Notes: generated by a model from the letters alone, not told the origin. A stretch of 64,000 nucleotides of DNA from Lysinibacillus sp. (GCA_031181585.1 JAPSKP010000002.1:92133-156132), one strand, 5' to 3'; positions 27,906-40,406 are shown, numbered from the stretch's first letter. A program made the numbers and translations.

Positions 27906-29098
27906 TTGAAATCTTCCCTCTCTGCTATCGTTGTGAGAAGCCGGTACGCAAGCTCTGTTTTCGGAAGATGGGTAAAACTTTTTTTGTAATCATGTCCAAT
28001 TAAAATAACGCTGTTCGTATCTGTTCCAAAGCCAGAGCCCGCCTCTGTCACATCATTTGCTACGATGTAATCGGCCTTTTTCTTTTGCAGCTTCTGCATC
28101 CCGTAGTTCTCTATATCGTTCGTTTCAGCGGCAAATCCGATCAGCAGCTGATGTTTTTTATGTTCACCAAGTGCTGCTAAAATATCAGTGGTCCGTTCAA
28201 GCTCCAATACAGCCTCGCCCGGCTGCTTTTTCATCTTCTGGTTATGCATATTTTTAGGTCGATAGTCAGCTACTGCGGCTGTCTTAATAACAATATCAGC
28301 AGATTCGTATTCCGCCCAAATGGCTTCAAACATCTGCTGTGCACTTTCGACATTCATGACCTTCATCCCGGAAGGCTTTGCGAGGTTGGTTGGTCCGGAA
28401 ACAAGAACTACCTCCGCTCCCAAGTCTCTTGCTGCTTCCGCCATTGCATATCCCATTTTGCCCGAAGAAAAATTCGTTAGAAAACGTACAGGATCTACTT
28501 TTTCACGGGTTGGACCGGCCGACACTACCACTTTCTTTCCCTTTAACGGTTGAACAGCAGGCTGAAAATGCTTTTTCACCAGCTCGGTAATTTTCTCCGG
28601 CTCCTCTAAGCGGCCTTTTCCTACATAGCCGCATGCTAGGTACCCTTCAGATGGTTCAATAAATCGATATCCATCCGTATGAAGCTGCGCAATATTACGC
28701 TTTACCGCTGGATGGTCATACATATGAACATTCATCGCTGGTGCGATCCATACAGGTGCTGTTGCAGCGAGAAGCGTCGTAGTTACCATGTCATCAGCAA
28801 TTCCATTGGCAATTTTCCCAATAACATTTGCTGTAGCTGGTGCTACTAGAATGAGGTCCGCCCAGTCTGCCAAATCAATATGAGCAATGACATTTGAATC
28901 CTTTTCATCGAATGTATCGAAAAACACATCATTTTTAGACATCACTTGAAAGCTTAATGGGTTTACAAATTTCTGTGCAGATGCTGTCATGATTACTTTT
29001 ACGTTAAAGCCTGCTTGTGTCAGTTTACTCACAAGCGCAACTGCTTTATAAACCGCAATTCCACCTGTTACACAAAGTAAAATATTCTTCGATTGCAT
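27902..29098 (-). CDS. coaBC: Bifunctional CoaBC (PPC synthetase/decarboxylase)
   Basis: Two steps of coenzyme A synthesis: phosphopantothenoylcysteine synthetase (C-terminal) and decarboxylase (N-terminal flavoprotein). The decarboxylase part shows the PAMN motif (APAMNVHMYD) and the catalytic cysteine region GYLACGYVGKGRL. The synthetase begins near KGKKVVVSAGPTREKVDPVRFLTNFSSGKMG. Length 398. A small unpaired-tail hairpin (29124-29151) lies upstream after rpoZ. Confidence 0.96.
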   Translation of the reverse strand: MQSKNILLCVTGGIAVYKAVALVSKLTQAGFNVKVIMTASAQKFVNPLSFQVMSKNDVFFDTFDEKDSNVIAHIDLADWADLILVAPATANVIGKIANGIADDMVTTTLLAATAPVWIAPAMNVHMYDHPAVKRNIAQLHTDGYRFIEPSEGYLACGYVGKGRLEEPEKITELVKKHFQPAVQPLKGKKVVVSAGPTREKVDPVRFLTNFSSGKMGYAMAEAARDLGAEVVLVSGPTNLAKPSGMKVMNVESAQQMFEAIWAEYESADIVIKTAAVADYRPKNMHNQKMKKQPGEAVLELERTTDILAALGEHKKHQLLIGFAAETNDIENYGMQKLQKKKADYIVANDVTEAGSGFGTDTNSVILIGHDYKKSFTHLPKTELAYRLLTTIAEREDFK

Positions 29099-29123
29099 AA
29101 AAATTTCTCCCTTTCAAATGATA

Positions 29124-29151
29124 AGCTCCCAAAGAAACTTCTCCGGGAGCT
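29124..29151. other. Hairpin between rpoZ and coaBC
   Basis: Arms AGCTCCC (29124-29130) and GGGAGCT (29145-29151) pair perfectly. No T run follows on the minus strand, so it is more likely an mRNA processing or stability element than a terminator. Confidence 0.4.
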
Positions 29152-29165
29152 ACCTGCATCAATTA

Positions 29166-29390
29166 TTAAACTTCGTCCTCGTAAATAGTTGACTCATCCT
29201 GCTGCTCTTTTTTCAGCACACCTGTTGCCACTTCTTCTAACGCTTTTCCTACTGGCTTATAAGATACGTATTTATGAAGGCGCTCGCCGCCCTCTTCCTG
29301 CATTTGACGAGCACGCTTAGAAGCTAGGCTCACTAATGAATATTTTGAATCAATTTCCTTTTTTAAAGCATCTACTGATGGATATAACAT
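29166..29390 (-). CDS. rpoZ: RNA polymerase omega subunit
   Basis: Small subunit that supports assembly of the beta-prime subunit. The 74-residue protein has the core SLVSLASKRARQMQEEG and the PVGKALEEVATGVL segment typical of Firmicute omega. It starts 3 bp after gmk, and the gmk-rpoZ pair is conserved in bacteria. Confidence 0.95.
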   Translation of the reverse strand: MLYPSVDALKKEIDSKYSLVSLASKRARQMQEEGGERLHKYVSYKPVGKALEEVATGVLKKEQQDESTIYEDEV

Positions 29391-29393
29391 GAA

Positions 29394-30011
<618 letters not shown>

Positions 30012-30027
30012 TTATAACTCCTTCTAG

Positions 30028-30903
30028 CTATTCAATATTTTGAACTTGCTCCCGCATTTTCTCTAAGATTGTCTTCGCCTGTACAACAGCGATCGAGCTT
30101 TCCGAAGACTGATTTTTTGAGCCGATTGTATTAATTTCACGGTGCATTTCCTGCATTAGAAAATCGAGCTTACGACCGATCGGTACATTTTCCTCCAGCG
30201 TTTCTGCTAATTGAAGAAAATGGCTGTCTAAACGATCCAGTTCTTCGCTGATATCTACACGTTCAGCGAACAAGGCAACTTCCGTCAGCAAGCGGTCTTC
30301 TAACAGGTGTCCATTCGTAAACTCCTCGACACGCTGTTTTAAACGCTCCCGATATTTTGCAACCGCCTCTCCAGATGTTTCCCGGATACACTGTACCTGT
30401 GCCTGCAGCTGCTCCTTATATTGCAGCATAACTGCTTTAAGCTCGGTGCCTTCCCGCTCGCGCATCGTAATCAGCTGGGTAATAGCATCGGCCAATGCCT
30501 TTTCTATTGCAGAAAGCACTTCATCATTAACAAGTTCTTCTTTCTGCACGGCTAATACTTGATCGAGCATCGCGAGCTCCTGCATTGTCCATTTTTCCTC
30601 TACCAGCATGTTTAGCGACAATTCTTCCTTCGCTTTCCGGTACGCCTCTAATAACGGCCAGTTAATTTCAATTTTCTGTTCAGCTGTCTGAAGCTCCTTT
30701 AAAAAAATAATTACATCGAGCTTCCCCCGTGATAAAGTCTGTGATAGCATTTTTTTTGCCAACACTTCCGACTCCATCCACTCTTTTGGGAATTTCGTAT
30801 TAATTTCTAAAAAACGATGATTCACACTACGAACTTCAACGGTTAGTTGATGAGATTTCGTCGTTGTGACACCCCTGCCAAAGCCCGTCATACTACGCAC
30901 CAA
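30028..30903 (-). CDS. yloC: YicC family endoribonuclease-like protein (YloC)
   Basis: YicC/YloC family protein; family members act as endoribonucleases on small RNAs in other bacteria. It has the N-terminal hallmark SMTGFGRG and the C-terminal EMHREINTIGSKNQSSE signature. The start is unsure: a TTG at 30903, GTG at 30900 or the ATG of SMTGFGRG at 30891 are all possible, and none has a well-placed ribosome site. It is the first gene of the long operon and is divergent from rqcH. Confidence 0.92.
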   Translation of the reverse strand: MVRSMTGFGRGVTTTKSHQLTVEVRSVNHRFLEINTKFPKEWMESEVLAKKMLSQTLSRGKLDVIIFLKELQTAEQKIEINWPLLEAYRKAKEELSLNMLVEEKWTMQELAMLDQVLAVQKEELVNDEVLSAIEKALADAITQLITMREREGTELKAVMLQYKEQLQAQVQCIRETSGEAVAKYRERLKQRVEEFTNGHLLEDRLLTEVALFAERVDISEELDRLDSHFLQLAETLEENVPIGRKLDFLMQEMHREINTIGSKNQSSESSIAVVQAKTILEKMREQVQNIE

Positions 30904-30936
30904 GGTTCGTCACACCCTTCTTTGCATACTGCAACA

Positions 30937-30945
30937 ATTATAGCA
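30937..30945 (-). promoter_or_regulatory. Extended -10 promoter of the yloC operon
   Basis: Minus strand TGCTATAAT, with a perfect -10 hexamer at 30937-30942. The -35 position falls in one arm of an inverted repeat (30962-30968). Confidence 0.6.
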
Positions 30946-30961
30946 TATGTTAGGCCTGTTA

Positions 30962-30997
30962 TGCCGATTGATTTATATAAATATGTAAACATCGGCA
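30962..30997. repeat. Inverted repeat centred between two divergent promoters
   Basis: Arms TGCCGAT (30962-30968) and ATCGGCA (30991-30997) with an AT-rich 22-bp centre. Each arm sits at the -35 position of one of the divergent promoters (yloC operon and rqcH). It may be an operator or a coincidence of symmetry. Confidence 0.6.
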
Positions 30998-31011
30998 CCC
31001 GTAAGAAAAAA

Positions 31012-31020
31012 TGCTATCAT
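31012..31020 (+). promoter_or_regulatory. Extended -10 promoter of rqcH
   Basis: TGCTATCAT, an extended -10 with one mismatch to TATAAT, mirrors the yloC promoter across the inverted repeat. It is 72 bp before the rqcH ATG. Confidence 0.45.
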
Positions 31021-31091
31021 AAGAGAGAATGAATTGACAATGGCATATCTAAATAAATGTGGAATCCCCACAAATGAAAGAGGAATGAACT

Positions 31092-32768
31092 ATGGCTTTT
31101 GACGGATTATTTACACGTTCTATGACAAAAGAGCTTCAAAAATTAGTGACAGGACGTATTACGAAAATTCATCAGCCGAATGCACTGGAAGTGATGCTGC
31201 AAATCCGTGCTGGCGGCGCTAATCATAAACTACTAATTTCTATCCACCCTTCTTATGCTCGCATACATATTACAGGGCAAACAGTCGACAACCCAGCGGA
31301 GCCGCCAATGTTCTGTATGCTCCTCCGCAAGCATTTAGAGGGCGGCTTTATCCAGAGCATCAAAGCACAGGATGGGGAACGAATTATTGAAATGACAGTG
31401 GAAAGCAAAAATGAAATCGGAGATCCAGTAATACGGAAGCTAATTGTGGAAATCATGGGCCGTCACAGCAACTGTATTTTGGTCGATGCAGACAATATGC
31501 GGATACTTGACAGTTTGAAGCATCTTCCTCCGTCCTTAAATAGTTACCGAACTGTGCTTCCCGGCCAGACCTATATCGGTCCTCCAGCACAGGAAAAAGT
31601 AAATCCATTTACCGCTTCAGACGAGGAAGTCATTTCCTTTTTCAACTGCTCGCGCGAACCAAAGGAAATTGTACAGCATTTCGCCGGCTTCTCCCCTTTG
31701 CATGCAGCAGAGCTGTTATACAGGTTGGATGATACAAATCATCCGCACATTTTCCGCGACTTTTTAACGGAGATTGAGGAAGCCGTACAGCCAACCTACA
31801 TGGAAAATGGTAAAGTTGCTTTCTCACCTGCAACCCTCCGTCATGTTGAAGGAGCACAAGCGACATATGCTACACTTGGCGAGCTGCTAGATCGCGTTTT
31901 CTTTGCCAGGGCTGAGCGTGACCGTGTAAAACAGCAAGCAGGTGATTTAGAACGCTGGCTATCAAATGAAATTGACAAACTGCGCCTAAAGTTAAAAAAA
32001 TTAGATCAAGACTACGCACGTGCCAGCAAGCTAGAGGAGTTTCAATTATATGGTGAGCTATTGATGGCAAACTTATATCAATTCGAAAAGGGTACAGAAC
32101 GTGTGTCAGTTGAAAACTATTATACAGGCGATCAAGTAACGATTCCGGTGAGCCCACGTAAAACACCAATTGAAAATGCTCAAAGCTACTATACAAAGTA
32201 CAACAAGGCAAAAAATGCGCTTGTAATGATTGAAGAACAGAAGCAAAAAACAGAAGATGAAATTCAGTATTTTGAAATGCTGAGCCAGCAGGTACAGCAG
32301 GCGGCGCCAGCCGATATTGAAGAAATCCGTGAAGAACTAGCAGAGCAAGGCTATCTGCGGCTTCGTGCTTCAAAGAAAAAGAAAAAACCGACAAAACCGG
32401 AACCCGAGAAATTTATTTCTTCTTCAGGCATTCCCATTTCAGTCGGTAAAAATAACAAGCAGAACGATTATTTGACATTCAAACTGGCTAAAAAAAGCGA
32501 TATTTGGCTCCATACAAAAGACATTCCAGGTTCGCATGTTGTTATCCATTCAGACCAGCCGGATGAGACAACGCTGCATGAAGCAGCCGTCTTGAGCGCC
32601 TACTTCAGTAAAGCGCGCGACTCTTCCTCTGTACCTGTGGACTATACGGAGATTCGGCAAGTGAAAAAGCCTAATGGATCAAAGCCGGGCTTCGTCATTT
32701 ACTTCGAGCAGAAAACATTATTTGTGACGCCGGATGAAAATACTATCCTTCACTTGAAAAGAAAATAG
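31092..32768 (+). CDS. rqcH: Ribosome quality control factor RqcH
   Basis: NEMF/Rqc2 homologue that binds stalled 50S subunits and directs alanine tailing of nascent chains; older annotations call it fibronectin-binding protein or YloA. The N-terminal NFACT-N domain (1-270) includes RKHLEGGFIQSI and GRHSNCILVD. Coiled coils (about 270-420) and the NFACT-R domain (about 450-558) follow, with KSDIWLHTKDIPGSHVVI. Length is 558 (about 570 in B. subtilis). Ribosome site GAAAGAGGA. Confidence 0.95.
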   Translation: MAFDGLFTRSMTKELQKLVTGRITKIHQPNALEVMLQIRAGGANHKLLISIHPSYARIHITGQTVDNPAEPPMFCMLLRKHLEGGFIQSIKAQDGERIIEMTVESKNEIGDPVIRKLIVEIMGRHSNCILVDADNMRILDSLKHLPPSLNSYRTVLPGQTYIGPPAQEKVNPFTASDEEVISFFNCSREPKEIVQHFAGFSPLHAAELLYRLDDTNHPHIFRDFLTEIEEAVQPTYMENGKVAFSPATLRHVEGAQATYATLGELLDRVFFARAERDRVKQQAGDLERWLSNEIDKLRLKLKKLDQDYARASKLEEFQLYGELLMANLYQFEKGTERVSVENYYTGDQVTIPVSPRKTPIENAQSYYTKYNKAKNALVMIEEQKQKTEDEIQYFEMLSQQVQQAAPADIEEIREELAEQGYLRLRASKKKKKPTKPEPEKFISSSGIPISVGKNNKQNDYLTFKLAKKSDIWLHTKDIPGSHVVIHSDQPDETTLHEAAVLSAYFSKARDSSSVPVDYTEIRQVKKPNGSKPGFVIYFEQKTLFVTPDENTILHLKRK

Positions 32769-32796
32769 CAAAATAGAAGAAGTAAAAATTTGGAGA

Positions 32797-32852
32797 CGGA
32801 GTCTTGAATAGAACTTGCAGTTATAGGTATCTATTCGAGGTTCCGCTTTTTA
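32797..32852. terminator. Terminator between convergent rqcH and the oxidoreductase
   Basis: Sixteen consecutive pairs, several G-T, join 32797-32812 and 32830-32845. The plus strand continues CTTTTTATTT, and the minus strand has a weaker AAATTTTTA. It probably works in both directions and reaches the end of the oxidoreductase gene. Confidence 0.8.
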
Positions 32853-33869
32853 TTTCGTATACTTCTTCACCTGCGGCAAAATATCATTACCAATTATCTC
32901 TATCGTCTTCACTACTTCCTTAAACGGTACGCCACCAAAATCAATTTGTGCGAGGAAACGCTGATGTCCGAACAGCTCATGCTGGTGAAGAATCTTTTCA
33001 ACGATACGACTAGCATCCCCTACCATCAGCACATCCTCAACTGCATCTCCATCCATGAAAAGCTGTGCCGGGTAACCTCGCCCATTGACATGAATCATTC
33101 CTTTATTTAAGTAAGGATACATTGTGTTCATCGCATGCTCAATATTTTCTGTCAGGTACATTAAACTTGTTGTTGCAACAGGTAAACTTGATGAATCATG
33201 TCCCGCTTTTTCAGCAGAAGTACGATATAAATCGATGAGGCGTTTAAAATGGTGTGCATTACCGCCTAACGCGGCCAATGCCATCGGAACGCCAGCTTCC
33301 CCTGCCTTTACAGCACTTGTTGGTGTTCCACCTACAGCGCGCCAAATCGGTAATTTCCCATTAAATGGACGCGGCAAAATTTCAGCATTTTTTAGCGGTG
33401 CCCGGTACTCCCCATGCCAATTAACTACTTCCTGTTCATTAATTAAGTTCAACAGTGCAAATTTTTCTTCAAATAATGCTTCATAGTCAGTCAAATCATA
33501 GCCCAATAATTCGAATAGACCAATCCGCGAGGCACGGCCTGCAATAATTTCCACCCGTCCGCCTGATAATAAATCAATAGTAGCAAAGTCTTCAAATACT
33601 CTTACGGGATCTGAAGTACTAATAATTGTGGAAGAGCTGGAGATCTTTATTGTTTTTGTAGCCTGTGCAATAGCACTCAATAATACCGTGTGTGCCTGTG
33701 TCGTGAAATATTTCTGGTGACTCTCACCGACACTGAATACATCAATTCCTACCTCTTCCGCTAGCTTTGCCGCTTCAATGATTTCTGTTAAGCGCTGGCT
33801 GGCAGGGATCCACTCATTTGTATGTGGATTCGGCATGTGATCTCCTAGTGAATATAGTCCAAATTCCAT
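32850..33869 (-). CDS. LLM class flavin-dependent oxidoreductase
   Basis: Member of the bacterial luciferase-like monooxygenase superfamily (339 residues, TIM barrel). It starts MEFGLYSLGDHMPNPHTNEW and contains VGESHQKYF, TIDLLSGGRVEIIAGRAS and WRAVGGTPTSAVKAGEAG, which match the FMN-binding pattern. The substrate is unknown. It stands alone between rqcH and the pyr operon, with its own promoter region of about 40 bp before the pyr terminator. B. subtilis has sulfate assimilation genes near this place instead. Confidence 0.85.
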   Translation of the reverse strand: MEFGLYSLGDHMPNPHTNEWIPASQRLTEIIEAAKLAEEVGIDVFSVGESHQKYFTTQAHTVLLSAIAQATKTIKISSSSTIISTSDPVRVFEDFATIDLLSGGRVEIIAGRASRIGLFELLGYDLTDYEALFEEKFALLNLINEQEVVNWHGEYRAPLKNAEILPRPFNGKLPIWRAVGGTPTSAVKAGEAGVPMALAALGGNAHHFKRLIDLYRTSAEKAGHDSSSLPVATTSLMYLTENIEHAMNTMYPYLNKGMIHVNGRGYPAQLFMDGDAVEDVLMVGDASRIVEKILHQHELFGHQRFLAQIDFGGVPFKEVVKTIEIIGNDILPQVKKYTK

Positions 33870-33910
33870 AAATATCCCTCCTTTTCTCTAGTTAAACATC
33901 TTTTTAAGCA

Positions 33911-33947
33911 CAAAAAAAGCATAGAGACTTTGAAATAGCTCTATGCT
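33911..33947 (-). terminator. Terminator of the pyr operon
   Basis: Arms AGCATAGAG (33918-33926) and CTCTATGCT (33939-33947) followed on the minus strand by seven T. It lies about 240 bp after pyrE, beyond a chain of other hairpins. Confidence 0.85.
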
Positions 33948-33957
33948 TCAGTATTAT

Positions 33958-34131
33958 CTGCTGATTTTGGAAGGCCCCTTCTTTCAGCAGTGAAGTCCGG
34001 CTTATGCCGGGCCTCATTCATTATGCTCCTGCGGTTGTCATTGCCTTGCAATCACAATCCTCGTCGCACGGAAAACTTAAAGCGTTCCAGCCTTAAGTTT
34101 TCCAATGTGGCTGTCGCTTTGCTTTCGCCAC
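33958..34131 (-). other. Hairpin chain in the 3-prime trailer of the pyr operon
   Basis: Five successive palindromes fill most of this stretch: 33958-33990 (CTGCTGA/TCAGCAG), 33997-34010 (CCGGC/GCCGG), 34033-34060 (built on ATTGC/GCAAT), 34070-34103 (11-bp perfect GGAAAACTTAA/TTAAGTTTTCC) and 34107-34131 (GTGGC/GCCAC). No ORF is supported. It looks like a structured RNA or a composite intergenic repeat; it is richer in G and C than ordinary spacers. Confidence 0.6.
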
Positions 34132-34185
34132 AGCTCTATCTAAATAAATTGTATCCTATCCTTTTTAGGTGTACCTTCTTTGCTT

Positions 34186-34815
34186 TTATAGGTTCCCTGC
34201 TTTAAGATCCGCGTGCCACTCCTTAAGGAATGGGATTTGCTCCTGGGAGATGGCGCCGGATTCGTTTGCTGCTTCTACTAGATAGTCGAAGTTTGTGAGT
34301 GACACATATTTTATACCGGCTGCATCAAATGCTTCTTCAGCTTTTGGAAGATTGTATGTATATACACATACGACACCAAGCACTTCACAGCCTGCTGCAC
34401 GTAATGCTTCTACTGCGGTGATAGAAGAGCCGCCTGTTGAGACAATGTCTTCTACTACAACAACCTTTTGGCCTGGTGCGTATTTTCCTTCAATTTGATT
34501 ACCGCGGCCGTGTTCTTTTGCTTTGGAGCGCACATATACCATCGGCAATTCTAGAATATCAGCAACCCAAGCCGCATGCGGAATGCCGGCTGTCGCTGTT
34601 CCTGCTACTACCTCTGTTGCTGGGAAAAACTCTTGAATATTTTGGGCCAATCCATTCGCCAGCTGCTTACGAATGGCAGGATCTGAAATCGTTAAGCGTG
34701 TATCACAGTAGATCGGTGATTTAATACCCGAAGCCCACGTAAAAAGTTCTGTCGGATTTAGCTCAACCGCCCCAACTTTTAGCATTGCGTGTGCGATTTC
34801 TTTTTGTAATGTCAT
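34186..34815 (-). CDS. pyrE: Orotate phosphoribosyltransferase
   Basis: Joins orotate to PRPP to form OMP. The PRPP loop VVVVEDIVSTGGS is intact. The ATG at 34815 starts MTLQKEIAHAMLKVGAVELNP and gives 209 residues, matching the family; the frame is open upstream into pyrF but that part is not conserved. It is 1 bp from pyrF and is the last gene of the operon. Confidence 0.97.
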   Translation of the reverse strand: MTLQKEIAHAMLKVGAVELNPTELFTWASGIKSPIYCDTRLTISDPAIRKQLANGLAQNIQEFFPATEVVAGTATAGIPHAAWVADILELPMVYVRSKAKEHGRGNQIEGKYAPGQKVVVVEDIVSTGGSSITAVEALRAAGCEVLGVVCVYTYNLPKAEEAFDAAGIKYVSLTNFDYLVEAANESGAISQEQIPFLKEWHADLKAGNL

Positions 34816-34816
34816 A

Positions 34817-35524
34817 TTATTTTTCCTCCCATAATTCACAAACTTCTTTATATGCTGCGCGTTTATCGGCTGCCTCTGTAATGGCACGCCCTACAACAAT
34901 CAATGATGAACCGTCACGGCGGGCACCATCTGGCGTAGCAACTCGTTTCTGATCATGTGCCGCCCCGCCGCTCATACGAATGCCTGGTGTCACACGTAGA
35001 AAATCTTCTCCACATACATCAGCAATTGCACGTGCTTCATGTACTGAACATACAACACCATTGAGGCCAGCCTGTTTTGTCAGCTGTGCATAATGTAATA
35101 CCGATTCAATCAACGACAGGTCAATGCGCTGTTCACGCTGCATTTGTTCCTCTGTCGTCGATGTCAGCTGTGTTACGGCAATTAAAGCAGCCCGACTTTT
35201 ACCAACCGGAGTTCCCTCTTCAAGGCCTTCTAATGCAGCCTCCATCATCTGTTTGCCACCTGCTGCATGAACATTTACTAAGTCCACGCCTAGACGTGCT
35301 AAACCTTTCATTGCCGACTTTACCGTATTCGGGATGTCATGGAGCTTTAAATCCAAGAATATCTCATGACCCTCTTCTTTGATTTTTCTTACAATATCCG
35401 GTCCTTCCTGCATGTAGAGCTCCATCCCTACTTTGACAAAAAGCTGTTCATCAAATTCATTTAAAAATTGGAATACCTCTTTCTCTCCCGGAAAGTCCAA
35501 GGCAATAATCGGTTTATTGTTCAT
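34817..35524 (-). CDS. pyrF: Orotidine 5-prime-phosphate decarboxylase
   Basis: Last step to UMP. The catalytic motif [11 protein letters not shown] and the phosphate-binding TPGIRM and VVGRAITEA segments are present. The ATG at 35524 gives 235 residues starting [12 protein letters not shown]; a TTG seven codons upstream is less likely because it overlaps the ribosome site GGAAGGAG. The pyrD stop is 1 base upstream. Confidence 0.96.
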   Translation of the reverse strand: MNNKPIIALDFPGEKEVFQFLNEFDEQLFVKVGMELYMQEGPDIVRKIKEEGHEIFLDLKLHDIPNTVKSAMKGLARLGVDLVNVHAAGGKQMMEAALEGLEEGTPVGKSRAALIAVTQLTSTTEEQMQREQRIDLSLIESVLHYAQLTKQAGLNGVVCSVHEARAIADVCGEDFLRVTPGIRMSGGAAHDQKRVATPDGARRDGSSLIVVGRAITEAADKRAAYKEVCELWEEK

Positions 35525-35525
35525 G

Positions 35526-37207
<1,682 letters not shown>

Positions 37208-37208
37208 A

Positions 37209-40200
37209 TTAGTGTACTACCTCCGCTTTCGGCATTTCTTCGGCAGTGAACGTCATTGACTCGATAACACGCAGCATCGCCTCTGCTGTATCAAGTGACG
37301 TTAAGCATGGTACTCCATTTTCAACTGATTCACGTCGAATGCGGAAACCATCGCGAGCCGGCTGTTTCCCTTTTGTTAGTGTGTTCACCACAAGCTGTGC
37401 TTCACCGTTTTGGATGACATCGATTAATGTTTTTCCTTTTGCGCCGATCTTTTCTACTACATCTGTACGAACACCGGCCTCTTCAAATGCTTTTGCCGTT
37501 CCTTCTGTCGCCATGATGCGGTAGCCGACTGTTGAGAAGCGTTTTGCAAGTGCAATGGCTTCTTCCTTATCTTTATCAGATACAGTAAACAATACTGTAC
37601 CGTGCGTCTTAATTTCCATACCGGCTGCTACCAAGCCTTTGTATAACGCTTTTTCCAATGTGGAGTCTTTCCCCATTACTTCACCTGTCGATTTCATTTC
37701 AGGACCTAATGTAATGTCTACACGACGCAATTTTGCAAAAGAGAATACCGGTACTTTCACGAATACACCTTTTTGCTCCTTCGCTAGACCTGTCGGATAG
37801 CCTTGTTCCACGATTGTCTGGCCAAGGATTGCCTTTGTCGCGATATTCGCCATCGGAATGTTCGTAATCTTCGATAGGAAAGGTACGGTACGAGATGAGC
37901 GCGGGTTTACTTCAATAACGTAAATTTCCCCTTCGCTCATTACATATTGAATATTCATCAGACCAACAATGCCAAGGCCTTTGGCTAAACGCGTTGTGTA
38001 ATCTACCAGCGTTTCCTTCTGTGCTTCTGTTAGTTTCTGAGGCGGGTATACGCTGATCGAGTCACCGGAGTGAACACCTGCACGTTCAATGTGCTCCATG
38101 ATACCAGGAATTAATACATTCTCTCCATCACAAATTGCATCTACTTCTATTTCCTGGCCAGTCAGGTAACGGTCGACTAGTACGGGATGATCCGGTGATG
38201 CTTCTACTGCATTTTCCATATAATGTTTCAATTCATCCTCGTTATAAACAATTTCCATCGCACGGCCCCCAAGAACATAAGATGGACGTACTAGTACAGG
38301 GAAGCCAAGATTCTTCGCAATTTTAAGTGCCCCTTCAGCAGATGTGGCCGTATCTCCCGGCGGTTGCGGGATGTCTAACTCTTTTAACGCTGATTCAAAC
38401 TTATCACGGTTTTCTGCACGGTCGATATCCTCTAAAGTTGTACCAAGAATTTTCACACCATATGCTGCTAATTTATCTGCAAGATTGATCGCTGTCTGGC
38501 CACCAAACTGTACAACTACACCGATCGGCTGTTCAAGGTCAATAATGTGCATAACATCTTCTATTGTCAGCGGCTCAAAATATAATTTATCCGAAATAGA
38601 GAAGTCCGTTGATACTGTCTCGGGATTTGAGTTGATGATAATCGCCTCATAGCCTGCTTCCTGGATTGCCCATACAGAGTGGACTGTCGCGTAATCGAAT
38701 TCAACTCCCTGTCCAATACGAATCGGTCCCGAGCCAAGGACCACAACAGATGGCTTATCTGTTTTGATTGATTCGTTTTCTTCCTCGTATGTGCCATAGA
38801 AGTAAGGTGTTTGAGAATCGAACTCTGCTGCACATGTATCAACCATTTTGTAAACAGGAATGATGCCGCGCTCTTTACGGAAAGCATACACCTCTTCCTG
38901 TGTCATTTCCCAAAGTTCTGCAATTTTTTTGTCTGCGAAGCCGAGGCGTTTTGCTGTACGTAATACGTCCTGATCCTGTTTGTTTTCTGCCAATGTTGTT
39001 TCCATATCCACAATTTTTTTCAGTTTGTGCAGGAAGAATAAATCGATTGCTGACCAGTCATGGATTTGCTCAATTGTGACACCGCGGCGCAGTGCTTCAC
39101 CGATGAAGAATAGACGCTCATCACCGGCTTTACGGATACGCTTTTCAATCCAGGAATCCGATAGTTCTTCCGGATGTTTCATCTCGATATGAACATGGCC
39201 TGTTTCAAGAGAACGCACTGCTTTCAGTATTGCTTCTTCAAATGTACGGCCAAGCGCCATTACTTCCCCAGTCGCCTTCATTTGTGTGCCTAGATTACGT
39301 TTTGCAGCTTCAAATTTATCGAATGGCCAGCGTGGGATTTTCGCCACGATATAGTCCAGTGCCGGCTCAAAGCAGGCAAATGTTGAACCTGTTACCGGGT
39401 TTTTGATTTCATCAAGTGTCAAACCTACGGCAATTTTAGCAGCCAATTTTGCAATCGGGTAACCTGTTGCTTTTGAAGCAAGTGCAGATGAACGAGATAC
39501 ACGCGGATTTACTTCAATAACATAGTATTGGAAGCTGTTTGGATCTAGTGCTAACTGTACGTTACAGCCGCCTTCGATTTTTAAAGCGCGGATAATATCC
39601 AGAGAGATATTGCGCAGCATTTGGTTTTCACGGTCAGATAATGTCTGTGTCGGTGCTACAACAATCGAGTCACCTGTGTGAATACCAACCGGATCGAAGT
39701 TTTCCATATTACATACGACAATGGCATTGTCCACTGCATCACGCATTACTTCATACTCAATTTCTTTATAGCCTGCGATCGACTTTTCAAGCAGACATTG
39801 TGTTACCGGGGAATACTTCAAACCGGAAGTAACGATTTCCTCTAATTCTTGATCGTTATTACAAATACCTCCGCCTGTACCGCCTAATGTGAATGCAGGA
39901 CGCACGATGACAGGGTAGCCGATTTTTGCAACAAAGGTACGTGCTTCGTCTAGATTGTGAATGATATCTGATTCAGGAACAGGCGCACCAAGCTCATACA
40001 TTAAATTACGGAACAGATCCCGGTCCTCCGCTTTATGGATTGCATCCAGCTTCGTCCCTAAAATCTCGATACCAAGTTCATCCAAAATCCCTGATTCATC
40101 TAGCTCAATAGCCATATTCAGCCCTGTTTGGCCGCCCAATGTAGGAAGGATTGCATCTGGACGCTCTTTACGAAGGATACGTGATACGAATTCTAACGAA

Positions 40201-40406
40201 ATTGGTTCGATATAAACTTTATCTGCAATTTCTGTATCTGTCATAATTGTCGCTGGGTTGGAGTTAATCAGGATGACGCGATACCCTTCCTCTTTTAATG
40301 AAAGACACGCTTGAGTTCCTGCATAGTCAAACTCCGCTGCTTGGCCGATCACGATTGGACCTGAGCCGATTACTAAAATTGTGTTGATATCTGTACGTTT
40401 AGGCAT
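37209..40406 (-). CDS. carB: Carbamoyl phosphate synthase large subunit (pyrimidine type)
   Basis: Makes carbamoyl phosphate from bicarbonate, ATP and ammonia supplied by CarA. Two homologous ATP-grasp halves are seen, with [20 protein letters not shown] and [20 protein letters not shown]. The C-terminal MGS-like domain (about 930-1065) is where UMP or PRPP regulators bind. The ATG at 40406 ([16 protein letters not shown]) gives 1065 residues. It overlaps carA by 8 bases. Being in the pyr operon marks it as the pyrimidine-specific enzyme. Confidence 0.97.
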   Translation of the reverse strand: MPKRTDINTILVIGSGPIVIGQAAEFDYAGTQACLSLKEEGYRVILINSNPATIMTDTEIADKVYIEPISLEFVSRILRKERPDAILPTLGGQTGLNMAIELDESGILDELGIEILGTKLDAIHKAEDRDLFRNLMYELGAPVPESDIIHNLDEARTFVAKIGYPVIVRPAFTLGGTGGGICNNDQELEEIVTSGLKYSPVTQCLLEKSIAGYKEIEYEVMRDAVDNAIVVCNMENFDPVGIHTGDSIVVAPTQTLSDRENQMLRNISLDIIRALKIEGGCNVQLALDPNSFQYYVIEVNPRVSRSSALASKATGYPIAKLAAKIAVGLTLDEIKNPVTGSTFACFEPALDYIVAKIPRWPFDKFEAAKRNLGTQMKATGEVMALGRTFEEAILKAVRSLETGHVHIEMKHPEELSDSWIEKRIRKAGDERLFFIGEALRRGVTIEQIHDWSAIDLFFLHKLKKIVDMETTLAENKQDQDVLRTAKRLGFADKKIAELWEMTQEEVYAFRKERGIIPVYKMVDTCAAEFDSQTPYFYGTYEEENESIKTDKPSVVVLGSGPIRIGQGVEFDYATVHSVWAIQEAGYEAIIINSNPETVSTDFSISDKLYFEPLTIEDVMHIIDLEQPIGVVVQFGGQTAINLADKLAAYGVKILGTTLEDIDRAENRDKFESALKELDIPQPPGDTATSAEGALKIAKNLGFPVLVRPSYVLGGRAMEIVYNEDELKHYMENAVEASPDHPVLVDRYLTGQEIEVDAICDGENVLIPGIMEHIERAGVHSGDSISVYPPQKLTEAQKETLVDYTTRLAKGLGIVGLMNIQYVMSEGEIYVIEVNPRSSRTVPFLSKITNIPMANIATKAILGQTIVEQGYPTGLAKEQKGVFVKVPVFSFAKLRRVDITLGPEMKSTGEVMGKDSTLEKALYKGLVAAGMEIKTHGTVLFTVSDKDKEEAIALAKRFSTVGYRIMATEGTAKAFEEAGVRTDVVEKIGAKGKTLIDVIQNGEAQLVVNTLTKGKQPARDGFRIRRESVENGVPCLTSLDTAEAMLRVIESMTFTAEEMPKAEVVH

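Noticed and set aside
31870..32394. Minus-strand ORF of 174 codons inside rqcH
   Set aside because: Entirely within rqcH, no family resemblance, and no ribosome site.
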